From assembly GCF_049800835.1 (NCBI RefSeq), contig NZ_JBNAFU010000001.1, forward strand, positions 1,426,001-1,490,000: a DNA stretch of 64,000 bases. Reading direction: 5' to 3'. Origin of the DNA: Dinoroseobacter sp049800835. GTDB lineage: Bacteria; Pseudomonadota; Alphaproteobacteria; Rhodobacterales; Rhodobacteraceae. Under the pieces are notes generated by a model that made no database searches, was not told the origin of the DNA, and saw only the letters and a program-made list of their open reading frames with translations. The translations under genes and the position numbers were made by a program. Below, piece after piece: positions 24,375 to 32,829 of the stretch. Position 1 is the stretch's first letter. Every line of letters starts with the position of its first letter.

Positions 24375-24875
24375 CTACAAGCAAAGCTCATAATCGGAGG
24401 CTTCGACACTCACTACGTTCCCGTCCTCCGCGTGCCACCTGACTGAATAGCCATACCCACATAGTGGAACGGGGAAAAACCTGTCCTGCGCTACCCTCGG
24501 GCGTTCAAGATAGGTTTCCGGAAGGGAAGCTTGAAACCTAGCATGGGCTTCAACAAATTCCGTGTAGTCGGCGTACTGCTTGCTGGAGTCGTAGTAAGTG
24601 ATCGCTGCGATCCTGCCATCCTCAGTGTATCTCACGCCATTGTCTTTCGGGATCAACACCTTGAAGCCTTTGTTTTGCAAGATTTCGATAAATTCTTCTT
24701 CTGAGCCTACCTTCTCAGCCAAGCGCTCGACGTTATTTTGAAAGTCCAAGCGCCAGGTGAACGGGTGATCTCTCGCCAAATGCGGAGGACCCCAGAAAAG
24801 AAACAAAGCGAGAGGAATACCACCCCAAATAAGGATGTTCCAAACCAGTAGTTTATCGGGCCGCCTGACTCTCAT
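24375..24875 (-). CDS. hypothetical single-span membrane protein
   Basis: 166 residues. A short basic N-terminus (MRVRRPDK) leads into one hydrophobic helix (about residues 9-28), then a soluble, probably periplasmic, charged domain with aromatic-rich segments (RIAAITYYDSSKQYADYTEF) and a C-terminal pair of Cys. No family recognised. Codon use appears less GC-rich than in its neighbours, and it sits between two conserved genes, so recent acquisition is possible. Confidence 0.6.
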   Translation of the reverse strand: MRVRRPDKLLVWNILIWGGIPLALFLFWGPPHLARDHPFTWRLDFQNNVERLAEKVGSEEEFIEILQNKGFKVLIPKDNGVRYTEDGRIAAITYYDSSKQYADYTEFVEAHARFQASLPETYLERPRVAQDRFFPVPLCGYGYSVRWHAEDGNVVSVEASDYELCL

Positions 24876-25050
24876 TCACTGGACGTAAAACCCCTCCAAC
24901 GCTGTTTCAAGAAATCGACTCACAATCGATAAACCGGCAACTACATCATGGCATGCTGAGCTTTCCTCGCGGAAAGACGATCTGCTTGCCTCTATTGCCG
25001 AAAAGTCTCTGATCAGGCATCACGCGCCGAACTGCGCAAAGGAACGCTTA

Positions 25051-25752
25051 ATGACCAAAGCAGATGACCGCCTGATCGTGGCCCTGGACGTGCCGAACGC
25101 ACTGGCCGGGTTGGAGCTTGCAGGCAGACTTGGGGGTACGGTCGGGTTCTACAAGATCGGGTTGGGCATGCTGACAGGCGGTGGGCTGGCGCTGGCCAAC
25201 GAGTTGAAGCTCGATCACGGCAAGCGGATCTTCCTCGACATAAAACTCTTTGACATCGGCAACACGGTGGAGGCTGCTGTGCGCGGACTGGCGCAGTTCG
25301 ATCTGGATTTCCTGACCGTGCACGGCGACCCGCATGTGGTGGCGGCCGCCAAGCAAGGGGCCGCGGGGTCGAACATGAAGATCCTTGCAGTGACGATTCT
25401 GACCTCGCTCAACCGCGATGATCTGGACGCGAGCCTGATCAAGCCGGGTGCGATTTCCGATCTGGTGCCGGAGCGCGCGGGCCGGGCATTCGACGCGGGC
25501 GCCGACGGGGTCATCGCCTCGCCGCAGGAAGCCGCCGTGATCCGCGCCTTGCCGGAGGCAGCGGGGCGGTTGATCGTGACGCCCGGGGTACGCCCGACGG
25601 GGGCGGCACTGGGCGATCAGAAACGCGTGGCCACGCCGGCGGCGGCTATCGCAGACGGGGCCGATCACATCGTGGTCGGGCGTCCGATCTATCAGGCGGC
25701 GGACCCGCGCGGTGCGGCGGAGGCCGTTCTGGCCGAATTGGCGGGCGTCTGA
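25051..25752 (+). CDS. pyrF: orotidine 5'-phosphate decarboxylase
   Basis: Last step of UMP synthesis. 233 residues with the catalytic array DIKLFDIGNT (D63, K65, D68), the N-terminal LIVALDVPN and the phosphate-binding end VTPGVRP…DHIVVGRPIYQA. An AAGGA site lies before the ATG. A 14-bp gap separates it from the following gene, so the two are probably cotranscribed. Confidence 0.97.
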   Translation: MTKADDRLIVALDVPNALAGLELAGRLGGTVGFYKIGLGMLTGGGLALANELKLDHGKRIFLDIKLFDIGNTVEAAVRGLAQFDLDFLTVHGDPHVVAAAKQGAAGSNMKILAVTILTSLNRDDLDASLIKPGAISDLVPERAGRAFDAGADGVIASPQEAAVIRALPEAAGRLIVTPGVRPTGAALGDQKRVATPAAAIADGADHIVVGRPIYQAADPRGAAEAVLAELAGV

Positions 25753-25766
25753 CGGGAGGAGCGATC

Positions 25767-26399
25767 ATGCAGCAAGGCGCACCGGAATTCGCGCAGCTTT
25801 GGCCAACGACCCTGATGCGCCATGCCTTGCCCGGCGCGGCGCAGGCCAACCCGGTTCTGGCGGATGTGATCGGCCAGATGGATGCTGCAAAGTCAGACAT
25901 GACGACCGATTACCTGTCGGGAGATTTCCTGTCCCATCCGCACCCTGCCATTGCCTGGCTGAAGGCCTGTCTGGATCGCGCGATCCTCGATTACGCGCGG
26001 GGGACGGGGGTAACCTATGATCTGGACTGGCACGTTCAGGCGTGGCCGAACGTCAACGGGTTCGGGGATGATCACAACCTGCACAATCACCCCCACAGCT
26101 GGCTGTCGGGGACGTATTACGTGCAGGTGCCCGAAGGGGATGAGGCGCCGAAGGGCCGGTCGGATCGCACGCCCAACGCGATCAGCTTCTTCGATCCGCG
26201 CCCGCAGGCCAACATGCTGGCCATCAAGGGCGACCCGCAGGTGGATCCCGAACACCGGATGCAGCCGAGGGGCGGAGATGTGCTGATCTGGCCGGGGTTC
26301 CTGCACCATCTGGTGCATGTGAACCTGAGCCGGACCGCACGGATCAGCGTGTCTTTCAACGTGATCCTGCGGATGAAACCGGACTACGTGCCCGACTAA
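25767..26399 (+). CDS. 2OG-Fe(II) oxygenase-like protein (TIGR02466 type)
   Basis: 210 residues with a double-stranded beta-helix pattern: HNLHNHPHSWLSGTYYV in the first half, then GGDVLIWPGFLHHLVHVN and RISVSFNVIL. The pattern supplies the two His iron ligands and the Arg of 2-oxoglutarate oxygenases. It matches the uncharacterised family of putative 2OG-Fe(II) oxygenases found in marine bacteria and phages. Ribosome site GGGAGG. It overlaps the convergent nfeD-like gene by 4 bp. Substrate unknown. Confidence 0.82.
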   Translation: MQQGAPEFAQLWPTTLMRHALPGAAQANPVLADVIGQMDAAKSDMTTDYLSGDFLSHPHPAIAWLKACLDRAILDYARGTGVTYDLDWHVQAWPNVNGFGDDHNLHNHPHSWLSGTYYVQVPEGDEAPKGRSDRTPNAISFFDPRPQANMLAIKGDPQVDPEHRMQPRGGDVLIWPGFLHHLVHVNLSRTARISVSFNVILRMKPDYVPD

Positions 26400-26680
26400 T
26401 CCTCGTTGATGTCCCGGTCGAACGTCTTGACCTGTCCGGCGCGGATGCCCAGCACTCGACGCAAGCCCAGCCAGGCAAAAAGCGACAGGATCGCGAAGGA
26501 CAGGATCAGCAGCGGCAGCGACTGCGCGAACCCGGCTTCCGCCCCGCCGACGATCAGCGCCAGCCCGACAAGACCCGCGCCGATCCCGAAGCCGAGAAAA
26601 ATGTAGCCCGGCACGACGACCTCGAGAATGGCGAGGATCAGCCCGGCGGCCAGCCAGACCCAGGGTTCCTGCCACAGCAT
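26396..26680 (-). CDS. short NfeD-family membrane protein
   Basis: 94 residues, mostly membrane: about four hydrophobic segments, with PGYIFLGFGIGAGLVGLAL the typical NfeD-like core. The soluble OB-fold end of long NfeD proteins is missing, as in E. coli YbbK (QmcA partner). Its ATG shares a base with the stop of the SPFH gene (TGATG), giving the classic coupled SPFH-NfeD pair. Confidence 0.88.
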   Translation of the reverse strand: MLWQEPWVWLAAGLILAILEVVVPGYIFLGFGIGAGLVGLALIVGGAEAGFAQSLPLLILSFAILSLFAWLGLRRVLGIRAGQVKTFDRDINED

Positions 26681-27567
26681 CAGCCGCGCCCCTTGAGCAT
26701 CTTGAAGGCATTGCCGAACGCCTCTACCGCGTCGGCGGGCAGAATAACTGTCTGGGTGCCCTGCCCGTTCGCCACGCCGGTGATCGCCTCGACCTGCTTG
26801 AGCGCGACCTGATATTGCGCGGCCTCCATCCCGTTGGCCTGAATGGCCGCGGCGACGACCGAAGTGGCGTAAGCTTCGGCGTCCGCCTCCACCCGGCGGG
26901 CCTTGGCGGCCTGTTCGGCGGCATAAAGCTCGGCATCTGCGGCCAGTTCCACGGCGCGTTTTTCGCCCTCCGCAGACGTTACCGCCGCTCGGCGGGCCCG
27001 CTCGGCATTGAGCTGCTGAAGCATGGCATCGCGCGTGGCCTGATCGAGATTGACATCGAGGATCTCGGCTCGTGTCACCTCGATCCCCCAGCTGTCCACC
27101 GCGTCTGCCACGGATTCCTTGATGCGCTCGATCAGGACGTTGCGATTGGCCTGCACCTCGTCGAGTTCCATCTTGCCGATCTCGGCCCGGACGATGCCGG
27201 CGACCGTGGTCTGAATGGCGGCGTCCACGTCGCGGATGCGGTAAACCGTGCGCTCGGGTTCCAGAATGCGGTAGAAAACGGAGGTGTCGATCTGCACGAG
27301 CACGTTGTCAGAAGTAATCGCATCCTGCGAATTGTTCGGCAGCTGCCGCTCGAGGATGGAGACCTGATGCGCAACCCGGTCCAGAAACGGCACGATGAAG
27401 TTGATGCCCGGTCCGAGAACGGAGCGCAGGCGCCCGAAGCGTTCCACCACGTGTTTTTCCGACTGAGGCACGATCCGAATGCCCAGAAACAGGCTGAGCA
27501 GCACCAGACCCGCCAACAGCAGGATCACGATGTTGTCGCCGACAAGACCGATCAGAATGTCTTCCAT
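26680..27567 (-). CDS. SPFH/band-7 (stomatin/QmcA-like) membrane protein
   Basis: 295 residues from the ATG at 27567, which has CGGAG upstream. An N-terminal transmembrane helix (about 10-30) is followed by the band-7 domain (RIVPQSEKHVVERFGR onwards) and an Ala/Glu-rich coiled coil (about 185-245, AEGEKRAVELAADAELYAAEQ). Such proteins form cage-like membrane microdomain scaffolds with their NfeD partner, which here is the next gene. A longer frame upstream lacks family resemblance. Confidence 0.93.
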   Translation of the reverse strand: MEDILIGLVGDNIVILLLAGLVLLSLFLGIRIVPQSEKHVVERFGRLRSVLGPGINFIVPFLDRVAHQVSILERQLPNNSQDAITSDNVLVQIDTSVFYRILEPERTVYRIRDVDAAIQTTVAGIVRAEIGKMELDEVQANRNVLIERIKESVADAVDSWGIEVTRAEILDVNLDQATRDAMLQQLNAERARRAAVTSAEGEKRAVELAADAELYAAEQAAKARRVEADAEAYATSVVAAAIQANGMEAAQYQVALKQVEAITGVANGQGTQTVILPADAVEAFGNAFKMLKGRG

Positions 27568-27789
27568 GGAAATGCTCCGAACCTCTTTTTTTGGAATCAG
27601 AATGGGCGTCAGCCCCCATGTGTGCAAGGGCGCAGACCGGTCTGTCACCTACAGGGCAAGATTGGGGCGGCGACGTGGTTTCTGTGCACGTCGCCACCCC
27701 GGCTGTGCGGCAATGTTCCCGCGATTGCAGTGGATTTGTAGCATCCGACCGCTACCTGCGCGTAAGGGGAGAAACACGGAGGGATTCCC

Positions 27790-28707
27790 ATGTCCACACT
27801 CACACGCCGCCAAGCGCTTGCCGCAGGGGCCGCCATGCCGCTCGTGGCCGCCACCGGTGCGCCCGGCTTTGCCATGACCGAAAAGAAGGGCGCATCGAAC
27901 GCGATCCACCGCCGGATCACATTGGGCGACTTCGAGATCACCACGCTTCTGGCCGGTACCGCCGTCCGTGACGAAATCCAGACGATTTTCGGCATGAATG
28001 TCAGCCCCGAGGAGTTCCAGCAGGTCAGCGACGCGAACTTCATTCCCGCTGACAAGGCGCAATTCTTCTTCACCCCGACGCTTGTGAATACCGGGTCGGA
28101 AGTTATCCTGTTCGACACCGGCCTGAACCAGGCCGGCATCACCGCCGCTCTGGCAGAGGCGGGCTACGCGCCCTCCGACATCGACACGGTCGTGATCACC
28201 CACATGCATGGCGACCATATCGGTGGCCTGATGGACGGTGATGACGAGACATTCGCCGGTGCCAGCTACGTCACAGGCGCGATTGAGCACAACCACTGGG
28301 CGGCTGCCGGAAACGAGCGGTTCGACCAGAAGGTTGCACCGCTGAACGACAAGTTCACGTTCCTCGACGATGGCGGCTCAGTCGCCTCGGGTGTCACCGC
28401 AACAGCGGCCTTCGGGCATACGCCGGGGCACATGACTTACCGCATCGAAAGCGGTGGGCAATCCATGATGCTGATCGCTGACCTGGCCAACCATCCGGTC
28501 TGGTCGCTGGCGCGTCCCGACTGGGAAGTGCGCTTTGACATGGACAAGGCCGGCGCCGCCGCAAGCCGCCGCAACATTCTGGCGACCATCGCTGATGAAC
28601 GGATGCCGATGATCGGCTATCACATGCCCTTCCCGGCGATAGGGTATGTCGCGACACGCGGAGACGGCTTCGAGTTCGTGCCCCATTCCTACCAACTGGC
28701 GTTGTAA
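27790..28707 (+). CDS. Tat-exported metallo-beta-lactamase-fold hydrolase
   Basis: 305 residues. A twin-arginine signal is present (TRRQALAAGAAMPLVAATGAPGFA, residues 5-28). The MBL zinc site is complete: THMHGDHIGG, a His in FGHTPGHM, and Asp in LIADLANHPVW, with a late His in GYHMPFP. That supports a dinuclear zinc hydrolase in the periplasm. It resembles the broad quorum-lactonase/AttM-like branch, but the substrate is unknown. GGAGGGA precedes the ATG. Divergent from the SPFH operon. Confidence 0.9.
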   Translation: MSTLTRRQALAAGAAMPLVAATGAPGFAMTEKKGASNAIHRRITLGDFEITTLLAGTAVRDEIQTIFGMNVSPEEFQQVSDANFIPADKAQFFFTPTLVNTGSEVILFDTGLNQAGITAALAEAGYAPSDIDTVVITHMHGDHIGGLMDGDDETFAGASYVTGAIEHNHWAAAGNERFDQKVAPLNDKFTFLDDGGSVASGVTATAAFGHTPGHMTYRIESGGQSMMLIADLANHPVWSLARPDWEVRFDMDKAGAAASRRNILATIADERMPMIGYHMPFPAIGYVATRGDGFEFVPHSYQLAL

Positions 28708-28713
28708 CACCGT

Positions 28714-28751
28714 CGCCCCCTCTCTGCTGTACGCGCAGCGGAGAGGGGGCG
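28714..28751 (+). terminator. strong hairpin after MBL gene
   Basis: CGCCCCCTCTC and GAGAGGGGGCG pair 7 bp past the stop. There is no T-run. The following 28752-29043 stretch holds no gene that I can support. Confidence 0.55.
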
Positions 28752-29052
28752 TCCGGGACCCGTGAGTGGGCGATAGAGTGTCCCGCGCGGCGCACGTCTT
28801 CCGCATGCCGGTCCGCGCGGGTCCGTGCCGAGCGTTCAGAGCATCAGCACGTCTGGGCGGCGCCGCGCGAAGGAGGAGGGAGCGCGCGACTGTGTTCCCG
28901 CTAATGGCGCATAAATGAACTCCGTCGTTCAGTTTCGCCATACCGTAGTTACGTGACAGGGACGATCGGCAGAAATCCGCTCTTTCAAGGTGTATTTGTT
29001 TCAGGTTACTCGCCTAAAAGATGTTTTTTCTGTCTTTCCCGGAATGCACCAG

Positions 29053-29442
29053 ATGACCGATCAAAGCCTCGACGCCTTTCTTTCCACGGCCCACGAGACA
29101 GTCGCCACCTTTCCCGAACCATTCCGAGAGATGGCCGCAGAGGTCGCAGTGGTGGTCAAAGACTGGCCTGCAGAGTGGATGTTGCAGGACCTCGACATCG
29201 GCGATGCCCGCGATCTGACCGGACTGTATGACGGCATCCCGTTGACCGAGAAATCCACCTTCGATCAACCGACACAGCCCGACACCGTATGGCTGTTCCG
29301 CGAACCGATCCTGCTGGAATGGCGCGAGCGCGGGGATGTGGCGCTGCGCGACCTGATCGCCCACGTCACGGTGCACGAGTTTGCCCACCACTTCGGCTGG
29401 TCAGATGACGACATCGCTGAAATCGACCGCTGGTGGGAATAG
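29053..29442 (+). CDS. small zincin-like metallopeptidase
   Basis: 129 residues from the ATG at 29053; an in-frame ATG at 29044 is an alternative and neither has a clear ribosome site. The zinc motif HEFAHHFGWSDDD (HExxHxxGxxD) lies near the C-terminus, and the sequence FREPILLEW…LRDLIAHVTVHE is typical of the COG3824 family of minimal metalloproteases. No signal peptide. It is convergent with nadE, 5 bp from its end. Confidence 0.88.
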   Translation: MTDQSLDAFLSTAHETVATFPEPFREMAAEVAVVVKDWPAEWMLQDLDIGDARDLTGLYDGIPLTEKSTFDQPTQPDTVWLFREPILLEWRERGDVALRDLIAHVTVHEFAHHFGWSDDDIAEIDRWWE

Positions 29443-29447
29443 CCCGC

Positions 29448-31121
29448 CTAGTGGTTGAGCGTGCCTGACGGGTCGCGCCAGCGGTTCACGATCGGATAGC
29501 GCCGGTCCAGCCAGAAGGCACGCTTGGTCAGGCGCGCCCCGGGGGCGGACTGATAGCGTTTGTATTCGCTGATGTAGATCAGGTGTTCCACCTTCTTGAC
29601 CGTGTCCAGGTCGAACCCATCCGAGACCAGATCGGCCACCGACATCTCGTTGTCGATCAACCCTTCGAGAATGGCGTCCAGCACCTCGTAAGGCGGGAGG
29701 CTGTCTTCGTCCTTCTGATCCTCGCGCAGTTCGGCCGAGGGCGGCTTGTCGATCACGCGCGGCGGGATCACCTCGCCGGCCGGACCCATCATCCAATCGC
29801 GATGGTTGGCGTTGCGCCAGCGGCAGGTCTCGAAAACGCGGGTCTTGTAGAGGTCCTTGATCGGATTGTAGCCGCCGGCCATATCGCCATAGATCGTCGC
29901 GTACCCGACCGCGACCTCGGACTTGTTGCCGGTGGTCAGCAGCATTTCTCCGAACTTGTTGCTGAGCGCCATCAGAAGCAGCCCGCGCAACCGCGATTGC
30001 ACGTTTTCCTCGGCAATTCCGGGATCGGTGCCGTTGAAGAATGGTGAAAGCGCCTCTGACACGGCAGCGCGTGGCCCCGAGATCGGCAGCGTATCCAGCT
30101 GACATCCCAGGTTGCGCGCGACGGCGGCGGCATCCTCCAGCGAGTGGTCGGAGGTGTATTCCGAGGGCAGCATCACGCAGCGCACGTTCTCGGGACCGAT
30201 CGCATCGGCGGCGATAGCTGCCACGATCGCACTGTCGATCCCGCCCGACAGCCCCAACAGCACCTTGCCGAAACCCGATTTCCCCAGATAGTCGCGCAGA
30301 GACTGGACCATCACGCGGTAATCGGCTTCCCATTCGCCGGGCAAGCCTGCTTTGTCGGTCTCCGCAATTTCCCAACCCTGTGCGCCTTCGGTCAGGGTCA
30401 GGTGGGCAATCGCCTCCTCCATCGCGGGCATTTGCAAAGCCAGCCTGCCATGGCGATTGAGCGCGAAGGATGCGCCATCAAAAACCTGATCATCCTGCGC
30501 GCCCACCATGTTCAGATAGATCAACGGCAAGTCGGTCTCGACCACGCGCGCGACCATCAGGTTCAGCCGGGTTTCGTGCTTGTTGCGGTGATAGGGCGAC
30601 CCGTTCGGCACCAGCAGGATCTCTGCGGCGCTTTCGGCCAGTGTCTCTGTCACATCATCGAACCACGCATCCTCGCAGATCGGTGAGCCGATGCGCAGCG
30701 GCCCGATCCGGTAAGGGCCCGACACGGCACCCGAAGAGAACACCCGTTTCTCGTCGAACACCTCGGCATTGGGCAGGTGGTGCTTGTAAGGGCGCGCCAC
30801 AACCTTGCCGTCCTTAAGGATCGCGTAGGTGTTGTAGAGCGCGTCCCCGTCGATATGCGGGCACCCGATGGCGAGCGCGGGACCATCGGCACAATCGGTC
30901 GCCAGCTGGTCGAGGACCCGCTCCGCATCCGCGACGAAGGCAGGCTTCATGACCAGATCCTGTGTCTGGTATCCAGTCAGAAACATCTCCGGCAGGGCCA
31001 CAAGGTCAGCCCCCGCCGCCTTGCCGGACGCCCAGGCGGCACGCGCTTTCTCGGCGTTTTGCCGCAACGCGCCCAGGGTCGGGTTCAGCTGTGCCAGGGT
31101 CAGACGAAAAATATCGCTCAT
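29448..31121 (-). CDS. nadE: glutamine-dependent NAD+ synthase
   Basis: 557 residues from the ATG at 31121, with GAGG upstream. The N-terminal nitrilase-type glutaminase carries the E45 (LPEMFLTGY), K113 (PYKHHLPN) and C149 (SPICED) triad. The C-terminal ATP-pyrophosphatase domain has LSGGIDSAIV at 291-300 and the later TTGNKSE and DMAGGYNPIKD motifs. It amidates deamido-NAD using glutamine-derived ammonia in the cytosol. Confidence 0.97.
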   Translation of the reverse strand: MSDIFRLTLAQLNPTLGALRQNAEKARAAWASGKAAGADLVALPEMFLTGYQTQDLVMKPAFVADAERVLDQLATDCADGPALAIGCPHIDGDALYNTYAILKDGKVVARPYKHHLPNAEVFDEKRVFSSGAVSGPYRIGPLRIGSPICEDAWFDDVTETLAESAAEILLVPNGSPYHRNKHETRLNLMVARVVETDLPLIYLNMVGAQDDQVFDGASFALNRHGRLALQMPAMEEAIAHLTLTEGAQGWEIAETDKAGLPGEWEADYRVMVQSLRDYLGKSGFGKVLLGLSGGIDSAIVAAIAADAIGPENVRCVMLPSEYTSDHSLEDAAAVARNLGCQLDTLPISGPRAAVSEALSPFFNGTDPGIAEENVQSRLRGLLLMALSNKFGEMLLTTGNKSEVAVGYATIYGDMAGGYNPIKDLYKTRVFETCRWRNANHRDWMMGPAGEVIPPRVIDKPPSAELREDQKDEDSLPPYEVLDAILEGLIDNEMSVADLVSDGFDLDTVKKVEHLIYISEYKRYQSAPGARLTKRAFWLDRRYPIVNRWRDPSGTLNH

Positions 31122-31301
31122 AAACGGTGCCTCATCGTTCTGTTGGCTATGTAACTCCCACATGGGCAGGAGGAAAGCGTGATCGGTCGGCGTCTGCCCG
31201 TGGGACCATCCGCGCGCCTTGCCCATTGCCCCCTTTGCCACCGTGATTTAGCTTGCGACCAAAGCCGGGTGGGCAAATGGGCTAGAAACAAGGAGATCGT
31301 G

Positions 31302-32738
31302 GTGCATCGCAAGTCACGGGCAATCAGGATCGGCGCGGCAACCCTGCTGGCCGCAGCGCTGGCGACGGGCGCGCTTGCGCAGGAAGGCAACCGGATCGTC
31401 AAGCAGTTTGACGGCGGAGGCATCTACGAGGGCACCTTCCGCGATGGCAAGCAGCATGGCACGGGCACCTACACGCTGCCAAACGGCTATACCTATACCG
31501 GCGACTGGGTCGATGGCGAAATCCTCGGCCAGGGCGAGGCGCGCTTTCCAAACGGCTCGGTCTATGTGGGGGCGTTCGTCGCGGGCAAGCCCGAAGGACA
31601 GGGCCGGATCACCTTTGCCGACGGCGCGACCTATGAGGGCCAGTGGGCCGATGGCAAGATGAGCGGCGCGGGCGTGGCCAGCTATGCGGACGGGTCCCTG
31701 TATGATGGCAGCTTCGCCAATTCGCGCCACAATGGCAAAGGCGTGCTCGAAACGCCGGATGGCTACACCTATGACGGCGATTGGGTGGACGGTGCCAAGA
31801 CCGGAACCGCGCGCATCACCTATGCAGACGGTTCGATCTACGAGGGCTCGGTCATCGACGGTGTGCGCGAAGGCGAAGGCACCCTGATCATGCCCGATGG
31901 CCTGGAGTATTCAGGACAGTGGGCTGCGGGCCAGTTCACCGGTGCGGGGCGACTGGTCCAGCCCAACGGCGATGTCTACGAAGGTGAGCTGGTCGATGGC
32001 CGCCGGCAGGGTACGGGCGTGATGACCTACGCCAACGGTTGGACCTATACCGGCAGCTTCGACGACGACCTCCGCCACGGGCTCGGCACGTTCGAAGGAC
32101 CGGACGGATACCGTTACGAGGGCACCTGGATCAAGGGCAAGATCGAGGGCGACGGCACGGTCAGCTACCCTGACGGGTCGGTCTACACCGGCAGCTTTGT
32201 CGACGGCACCCCCGAGGGACAGGGCAAGATCACCTATCCGGATGGCTCCACCTACGAAGGCGGCTGGGTCGCGGGCGTGATTGAGGGCGAAGGCACCGCC
32301 ACCTATGCCAACGGCATCGTTTACCAGGGCAGCTTTCAGGACGCGCAGACCCACGGGCAAGGCACGATCACCTACCCCGGCGGCTATACCTACACCGGCA
32401 CATGGGAGTTGGGAGAAAAGCAGGGGCAAGGCACTGCCACCTACGCCGATGGGTCAACCTATAGCGGCGGCTTCGTCGCGGGCCTGCGCGAGGGCGAAGG
32501 CACGCTCGTGCGCTCGGACGGCTTCCGCTACGAGGGTACCTGGACCGCTGGGGAGATGAATGGCATGGGCCGCGCGGTCTACACCAATGGCGATGTCTAC
32601 GAGGGTATGTTCGAGAACGGACGCCGCTCTGGCCAGGGCACCCTCAGCTATATCGGGGGGCAGGTCGAAACCGGCCAGTGGGAAAACGGAGTGCTCGTCA
32701 CACCGCCCGCAGCGGAGCCCGGCACACAGACCCAGTAA
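31302..32738 (+). CDS. exported MORN-repeat protein
   Basis: 478 residues from the second of two tandem GTG codons (31299/31302), 6 nt after AAGGAG. A Sec signal peptide (about 1-27, ending GALAQ) is followed almost immediately by 18 MORN repeats of about 23 residues (pattern YxGxWxxGxxxGxGxxxxxDG) plus one degenerate last copy. A short Pro/Glu tail ends the protein. No enzymatic domain is present. MORN arrays form extended beta-sheets that can bind lipid or act as scaffolds; a periplasmic structural or envelope role is inferred. Confidence 0.9.
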   Translation: MHRKSRAIRIGAATLLAAALATGALAQEGNRIVKQFDGGGIYEGTFRDGKQHGTGTYTLPNGYTYTGDWVDGEILGQGEARFPNGSVYVGAFVAGKPEGQGRITFADGATYEGQWADGKMSGAGVASYADGSLYDGSFANSRHNGKGVLETPDGYTYDGDWVDGAKTGTARITYADGSIYEGSVIDGVREGEGTLIMPDGLEYSGQWAAGQFTGAGRLVQPNGDVYEGELVDGRRQGTGVMTYANGWTYTGSFDDDLRHGLGTFEGPDGYRYEGTWIKGKIEGDGTVSYPDGSVYTGSFVDGTPEGQGKITYPDGSTYEGGWVAGVIEGEGTATYANGIVYQGSFQDAQTHGQGTITYPGGYTYTGTWELGEKQGQGTATYADGSTYSGGFVAGLREGEGTLVRSDGFRYEGTWTAGEMNGMGRAVYTNGDVYEGMFENGRRSGQGTLSYIGGQVETGQWENGVLVTPPAAEPGTQTQ

Positions 32739-32829
32739 CGCCGATCAAGTGAGGTGCCCCGCCGCAGGCCGCGGCACCCCTCTGGCGTCGTCAGGGATCA
32801 GAGCGCGCGCGTCAGCGCGTGCCGCTTGT

